DNA of 64,000 nt, taken from NCBI GenBank assembly GCA_900473205.1, contig UCLB01000003.1, forward strand, positions 30,115-94,114, read 5' to 3'. This document shows positions 59,666 through 64,000 of the stretch, in pieces; position 1 is the first letter of the stretch; every line of letters begins with the position of its first letter. The translations under genes and the position numbers were made by a program. The notes below the pieces were generated by a model. That model had not been told where the DNA came from. It was given only the letters and a program-made list of their open reading frames with translations, and did no database searches. Source of the stretch: Hyphomicrobiales bacterium. Lineage in GTDB: Bacteria; Pseudomonadota; Alphaproteobacteria; Rhizobiales; Rhizobiaceae.

Positions 59666-60073
59666 TAATTGCGACACGCAATCGTGTGACTTGCGCCATG
59701 TCAAACATGCCGGAAAACTTTGCCCGCTCGCCCAAATGTGCTAGGGTCGCGCCAACTGGCAAATGAAAGGTCGCAGGCATGACCGATTGCATTCGCTTGA
59801 AAAGCCTTCAGCGTCCACTAGCGCAGCTGCATGTCTGCGCCGTGACAGGCAGCCCGGTGGTTTTTGCCGCCCCTTCCCATTTTCATAAAACGACGTTTCC
59901 TTCGGAACTGAAAACGAAGGTGGGCGTTCCTTCGGGCGCGCATGACAGATGTGCTAATATAATAATCACTTAAGTCCGCTCACAACTGGCCGGGAGCGGA
60001 TGCATAAATGGCCAAGGACGGTTCAGCTTCGACATGATTGTCAGGGACAAGAAACGCCATGATAGGGAGAGAC
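59666..60073. other. Intergenic region, no gene supported
   Basis: About 400 bp between betI and the ParD-like gene. A 64-codon open frame at 59779-59973 exists, but it has no ribosome binding site and no recognisable motifs. A short CGAAGG/CCTTCG hairpin near 59917-59936 is the only structure seen. Confidence 0.5.
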
Positions 60074-60313
60074 ATGATGCCAATGGTGACCGTATCCATT
60101 TCCCCAGAGCAGGCCGAGAAGATGCGCGAGGCGGTGAATAGCGGGGATTACGCCTCGGGAAGCGAAGTTGTGCGTGCCGCCCTTCGCCTCTGGGTGGAAA
60201 CTGCTGGCCGTGACGGTACTACCAAGGGTAGCGTCGATGCACATGTAAGCGGTGAGCATCTCAATGTAGCCGAACTTTATGCTGCGCATTCGCTCAAACG
60301 GCGTCACGCCTGA
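60074..60313 (+). CDS. Orphan ParD-like antitoxin
   Basis: 79 residues. Ribbon-helix-helix: VTVSISPEQAEKMREAVNSG, DYASGSEVVRAALRLWVETA, as in ParD/CC2985-type antitoxins. ATG 60074 has AGGGAGAG upstream. No ParE-like gene follows, so it is either a solitary antitoxin or a regulator. The C-terminal tail (LNVAELYAAHSLKRRHA) is the part that would bind a toxin. Confidence 0.75.
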   Translation: MMPMVTVSISPEQAEKMREAVNSGDYASGSEVVRAALRLWVETAGRDGTTKGSVDAHVSGEHLNVAELYAAHSLKRRHA

Positions 60314-60474
60314 GCCCTCAAGGCTTGTGCATTGGAGCTATTTTAGCGCGTCGCGGTTGTGTCACAAAAACTTCAAGAAAGCTTCATCTGCCAGAAAGCT
60401 TTTGTTGAGGAGTTTCGAGCATTCTCCCACCCAAAAAGTGCCTTTAAAAATGGGCGCAATGGTGGAGAAAATTC

Positions 60475-62277
60475 ATGCAGTCGACGGCGATCGACCCTGA
60501 CGTCATACGGCGATTTGCAACCGGGCAAATGGCTTCCATGGCGAAACTCGTTCTTGAAACGGCTTTTCAGCCGATTGTCGAAGCCACGACAGGCACTGTT
60601 TTCGGATACGAATCCCTGATGCGCGGTTTCGACCGCATCGGTTTTTCCAGCCCGCTGGACCTTCTGGACCACATTGAAGCCGATGGCCAGCTGGTTGCCG
60701 TAGAGCAGATGCTGGCAGGCCGGGCGCTGGCCAAATTTTCCACCCTGCCGGAGTTCTCTTCCGCCACACTATTTCTCAACCTCGATGTTCGCCTTATTCC
60801 GCATGGCGATGCGATTCTGAACAAGCTTCTGGAGCATCTGGCCAAGGCCTCGATACCGCCCTCTTCCATCTGCTTCGAACTCTCCGAGCGTTTCGACAAT
60901 ACCAGCGTGCCGGAGTTCAGCGCACTGATTGCCCGTATGCGTAAGGAAGGCTTCAAACTGGCTATCGACGACTTCGGCGTCGGCCATGGCGAAATGAAGC
61001 TGTTGTGCGAATTCCCTGTCGATTACCTGAAGATCGACCGCTACTTCATCGATGGCATGGACCGCAATCCGCGCAAGCGCCATCTGGTGAAGAACATCGT
61101 CAACATTGCCCACACGCTGGGTGTGCGGGTGATTGCCGAAGGCATCGAGACCGAAGCGGAGTTTCTGGCCTGCCGCGAACATGGTGTGGATCTGGTGCAG
61201 GGCTGGTTTATTTCCCGGCCCACCACGTTCGTCAGTGAATTGCAAGGCGCCTTTCCGCATCTGCAGCATCTGGGCGAGACCCGTCGCAGCAGCCAGACGC
61301 TGGATGAAATCCTCATTCGCCGCCAGATCGAGCGGCTGCCGACCGTGTTTGAAAACGACACAATCGACAGCGTGTTCGAGCTGTTTCGCCGCAACCCGGC
61401 GCAGGCCTTCTTTCCGGTTCTCAACGCCAATGGCGAGCCGCGCGGCGTTATCAACGAGCATCACCTGAAAGAATATATCTACCAGCCGTTTGGCCGCGAC
61501 CTGCTGAAAAACAAGGTCTATGAGCGCACCATTTCGCATTTCGTGGATGGCGCGCCGATTGTCGGGCTGGATGCGGATGCCGACCAGTTGATGAATGTCT
61601 TTGCCAATACCGGTGGCAGCGCCTGCGTGATTTTGACCGAAAATATGCGCTATATCGGCGTGGTTTCCGCTGCATCGCTCATCAAGGTCATCAATGAAAA
61701 GCAGTTGAAGCTGGCGCAGGAACAGAACCCGCTGACCGCACTGCCCGGCAACCGGGCCATCAGCAGCTTCATTGAAGCCAGCTGCGGCGACAGCGATGAC
61801 AACCGCTTCTTCTGTTATTGCGATTTCGACAATTTCAAACCCTTCAACGATAAATACGGCTTCCATGTCGGCGACCACGCCATCACGCTGTTTTCAGCGT
61901 TGATGAAGCGTTATTTCTTCTCCGGCGATTGCTTCCTTGGCCATATTGGTGGCGACGATTTCTTCATCGGCGTTCGTGACTGGCAGCAGGATGAGGTGAC
62001 GGAAATTCTCGAGCGTCTGCTCAGCGATTTCCACGACGACGTGGTGCAGCTTTATTCGGAAGAAGACCGTGCCGCGGGGCTGATCACTGGTCATGACCGC
62101 TTTGGCAATGAACGTGAATTTGCGCTGCTGCGCTGCTCCATCGGCGTGCTGCAACTGCCCAGGGGCCTGCTTTTGGGTAATCCTGAGCGGATCGGGGGCG
62201 AGATTGCGGCCATCAAGAAGGCTGCCAAGGAAAGCGAATCCGGCCTCATCATCCGCAGTTCCGGCGACGCGCATTGA
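60475..62277 (+). CDS. EAL-CBS-GGDEF cyclic-di-GMP protein
   Basis: 600 residues. EAL domain at about 25-255 with the motifs of an active phosphodiesterase in FGYESLMR (ESL instead of EAL), AIDDFGVGHG, YLKIDRYFIDG, IAEGIETEAE and VQGWFISRP. A CBS-like pair lies at about 285-420. A C-terminal GGDEF-like domain reads GHIGGDDFFIGV (GGDDF instead of GGDEF), so it may be a weak cyclase or a GTP sensor. Likely a phosphodiesterase that lowers cyclic di-GMP. Ribosome binding site GGTGGAGAAA. Confidence 0.88.
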   Translation: MQSTAIDPDVIRRFATGQMASMAKLVLETAFQPIVEATTGTVFGYESLMRGFDRIGFSSPLDLLDHIEADGQLVAVEQMLAGRALAKFSTLPEFSSATLFLNLDVRLIPHGDAILNKLLEHLAKASIPPSSICFELSERFDNTSVPEFSALIARMRKEGFKLAIDDFGVGHGEMKLLCEFPVDYLKIDRYFIDGMDRNPRKRHLVKNIVNIAHTLGVRVIAEGIETEAEFLACREHGVDLVQGWFISRPTTFVSELQGAFPHLQHLGETRRSSQTLDEILIRRQIERLPTVFENDTIDSVFELFRRNPAQAFFPVLNANGEPRGVINEHHLKEYIYQPFGRDLLKNKVYERTISHFVDGAPIVGLDADADQLMNVFANTGGSACVILTENMRYIGVVSAASLIKVINEKQLKLAQEQNPLTALPGNRAISSFIEASCGDSDDNRFFCYCDFDNFKPFNDKYGFHVGDHAITLFSALMKRYFFSGDCFLGHIGGDDFFIGVRDWQQDEVTEILERLLSDFHDDVVQLYSEEDRAAGLITGHDRFGNEREFALLRCSIGVLQLPRGLLLGNPERIGGEIAAIKKAAKESESGLIIRSSGDAH

Positions 62278-62390
62278 GGGGCGAACGCCGCCTTATGGCC
62301 TGACTTTCGCCGTAGCGGCAAAACGCCTCCTTCCCTCCGGGCAGCATCTCGCCTAGTTTCCCTGCCATTGAAACACAATGGAGGCCCGCC

Positions 62391-63395
62391 ATGACTTTGC
62401 CCACGACGATGCGATTTGTTGATCTGCCAAGCTTCGGTGAACCGGAAGTAATGGTCTTTGCAACGGGCACTGTTCCCACGCCAAAGGCGGGTGAGATTCT
62501 GGTCAAGGTGCAGGCGGCGGGCATCAACAGGCCGGATGTGGCACAAAGGCAGGGCACCTATCCACCACCGAAAGATGCCAACCCGGTTCTGGGGCTGGAA
62601 ATTGCCGGAGAAGTCGTGGCGCTGGGCGAAGGTGTTACCGAATACAGCATCGGCGACAATGTCTGTGGGCTGGCCAATGGCGGCGGTTACGCCGAATATT
62701 GCGTCGTGCCTGCGGGCCAGACCCTGCCCTTTCCCAAGGGCTACGACGCGGTAAAGGCGGCGGCACTGCCGGAAACATTCTTCACCGTCTGGGCCAACCT
62801 GTTCCAGATGGCGGGGCTGACCGAAGGCGAAAGCGTTCTGATCCACGGCGGCACCAGCGGCATCGGCACAACCGCCATTCAGCTGGCCAAGGCGTTCGGC
62901 GCAGAGGTCTATGCCACCGCTGGTTCCAAGGAAAAATGCGATGCCTGTGTAAAGCTTGGCGCCAAGCGTGCAATCAACTACCGCGACGAGGACTTTGCCG
63001 AGGTCATCAAGGCTGAGACCGACGGCAAGGGCGTGGATGTCATCCTCGACATGATCGGCGCATCCTATTTCGCCAGGAACCTGTCGTCGCTCGCCAAGGA
63101 CGGATGTCTCTCGATCATCGCGTTTCTCGGCGGCAACATTGCCGAAAAGGTCGACCTGCGCCCCATCATGGTCAAACGCCTGACCGTCACCGGCTCCACC
63201 ATGCGCCCCCGCACCGCAGACGAAAAACGCGCGATCCGCGATGAACTGGTCGCCGAAGTCTGGCCGCTGCTGGAGGCAGGCAAGATCGCGCCGGTCATTC
63301 ACGATGTGATCGATTTCAACCATGTGGCGGATGGGCATAAACTGATGGAAAGCAGCAGCCACATTGGGAAGATTATGATGAGGGTTGCTGGATAG
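62391..63395 (+). CDS. NAD(P)H quinone oxidoreductase (zeta-crystallin/PIG3 type)
   Basis: 334 residues of the medium-chain dehydrogenase superfamily without the zinc-ligand set. [28 protein letters not shown] and the NADPH site [19 protein letters not shown] are typical. It reduces quinones by one or two electrons. The ATG is preceded by ATGGAGGCCCGCC. Monocistronic as far as can be seen. Confidence 0.9.
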   Translation: MTLPTTMRFVDLPSFGEPEVMVFATGTVPTPKAGEILVKVQAAGINRPDVAQRQGTYPPPKDANPVLGLEIAGEVVALGEGVTEYSIGDNVCGLANGGGYAEYCVVPAGQTLPFPKGYDAVKAAALPETFFTVWANLFQMAGLTEGESVLIHGGTSGIGTTAIQLAKAFGAEVYATAGSKEKCDACVKLGAKRAINYRDEDFAEVIKAETDGKGVDVILDMIGASYFARNLSSLAKDGCLSIIAFLGGNIAEKVDLRPIMVKRLTVTGSTMRPRTADEKRAIRDELVAEVWPLLEAGKIAPVIHDVIDFNHVADGHKLMESSSHIGKIMMRVAG

Positions 63396-63433
63396 TAAAC
63401 TGTCGAAGCGGCGTGTGAGTTCTCGGGCTGGCC

Positions 63434-63877
63434 TTATCGTTTCGTCTGCATCACACGCCGCTGTGTCATTAAATCTACCAGCCGGTCTCGCACCTGTTCA
63501 AAAAAGTCCTTTGGCATGATGCCATAATCAAAACGCGATGGGTCATCTGCGCGAGGGCGGAGATGATTTCCCGGCCAATCGAACATATTGAGTTCGTTGA
63601 CACGCACCCAGTTTACGTCCTCGTCCAAACCGATGACTTTGCAAATATCGGGTGGAATTATGATCGACATATCCTCATCACCCAGTTCGGGTGGAGAGTG
63701 GGTTATGGGCACGACGACCGCCTGTCCTTTTTTCGAGGAGTACAGAACAAGCGCACAAGGCCTGTCTTTTCCGCTGTCGGTCAGACCCTCGATGTAATCT
63801 TTATGCCATAAATAATTATAACGAACGACGAGACCTTGAGACGGAACGGGATAGATCACTCCGATACTTCGCCCCAT
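63434..63877 (-). CDS. PemK/MazF-like type II toxin
   Basis: 147 residues. The pattern VVRYNYLWHKDYIEG, CALVLYSSKKGQAVVVPITH, and VNELNMFDWPGNHLRP fits the PemK-like (DUF-type MazF) ribonuclease family. The upstream gene ends at 63856; a GTG at 63859 would give a 4-bp GTGA overlap and the family-like start, so it may be the real one. The annotated ATG at 63877 has no clear ribosome binding site. Toxicity is inferred. Confidence 0.75.
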   Translation of the reverse strand: MGRSIGVIYPVPSQGLVVRYNYLWHKDYIEGLTDSGKDRPCALVLYSSKKGQAVVVPITHSPPELGDEDMSIIIPPDICKVIGLDEDVNWVRVNELNMFDWPGNHLRPRADDPSRFDYGIMPKDFFEQVRDRLVDLMTQRRVMQTKR

Positions 63878-64000
63878 CGAGCATTTTTGATTGCCTCGAT
63901 CAATTCGTCATCGGCATCCTCTACTCGGATGACCTGTCGTTCGCGCTTTTTAAGCTCGTTGAAATGCTCAAGTTCTTTCGCGCTAATGTAAGCGCCCACG
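63856..64000 (-). CDS. Partial antitoxin gene of the PemK-like toxin
   Basis: The frame on the minus strand reads ...AYISAKELEHFNELKKRERQ...DDELIEAIKNARWGEVSE and stops at 63856. It is cut at the right edge (5' part missing). It is small, charged and helical, and stands directly upstream of the PemK-like gene, so it is probably the cognate antitoxin. No family call is possible from 48 residues. Confidence 0.6.
   Translation of the reverse strand, partial: VGAYISAKELEHFNELKKRERQVIRVEDADDELIEAIKNARWGEVSE

Noticed and set aside
59779-59973. 64-codon open frame in the betI-ParD gap
   Set aside because: No ribosome binding site, no motif, and no context supporting a gene.
61000-64000. CRISPR-like or phage-defence island at the right end
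   Set aside because: No direct-repeat array, no Cas or restriction genes; only a PemK-like toxin pair is present.

Overview
The window looks like a chromosomal segment of a Rhizobiales bacterium, most likely Agrobacterium/Rhizobium (Rhizobiaceae). Support: high GC with strong codon bias; a bet locus (betI-betB-betA); a divergent ohr/ohrR pair; a DUF6456 protein; an Atu4866-domain protein (a family named after Agrobacterium tumefaciens); a Rhizobium-type asparaginase; many palindromic intergenic repeats typical of rhizobial genomes. I saw no rRNA, tRNA, CRISPR array, prophage, transposase or plasmid replication gene. The assignment rests on recognised protein families, not on a search.

Layout. 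0.1-6.7 kb: a membrane sensor kinase operon (kinase, peptidoglycan-binding-like protein, DUF1491), a DUF5330 protein, SufE, a PrlF-YhaV toxin-antitoxin pair, and a two-gene unit of a stand-alone DnaA domain-IV-like protein plus a DUF6456 protein. 6.9-7.06 kb: a possible small RNA or attenuated leader. 7.1-14.2 kb: acetyltransferase, DJ-1/PfpI protein, an Rrf2 regulator facing an FAD oxidoreductase across a long palindrome, a cobalamin-riboswitch-controlled cbtB-cbtA cobalt transport operon with an unknown third gene, an orphan gene, and two cytochrome c genes. 14.3-25.2 kb: a Mn-type metallophosphoesterase, superoxide dismutase, two LysR regulators (one paired with an amino-acid exporter), branched-chain aminotransferase, trans-aconitate methyltransferase, a WYL regulator and a TadG-like vWA protein.

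25.2-40.6 kb: aldo/keto reductase, a SUKH-domain protein, an SDR/HxlR pair, a HerA-like ATPase (DUF853), a MarR-controlled DUF899-DUF1579-VOC operon, a LysR-divergent SDR-CMD-Atu4866 operon, a RES-Xre toxin-antitoxin pair, and ohr/ohrR. 40.7-48.8 kb: two tandem lipoprotein L,D-transpeptidases, a Tat-exported alpha/beta hydrolase, the ATP-dependent DNA ligase plus ligase-associated exonuclease, and a MarR-regulated DHA2 efflux pump. 48.8-64 kb: two cyclic-di-GMP proteins, a glutathione transferase, a Rhizobium-type asparaginase, DUF3750, a ClC antiporter, ParDE-like TA genes, betA-betB-betI, an orphan ParD-like gene, a quinone oxidoreductase and a PemK-like toxin whose antitoxin runs off the right edge.

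Themes. Much of the window is small stress-response modules, each with a divergent regulator and a visible palindromic operator (Rrf2, ArgP-like, MarR, OhrR, BetI). Five loci resemble toxin-antitoxin systems. The least explained items are the DnaA domain-IV/DUF6456 pair, the candidate RNA at 6.9 kb, the third gene of the cobalt operon, the AT-richer orphan at 11.5 kb, and a 156-bp MITE-like element with perfect 47-bp terminal inverted repeats, a truncated relative of which begins the window. I did not find a clearly new multi-gene defence or biosynthetic system.
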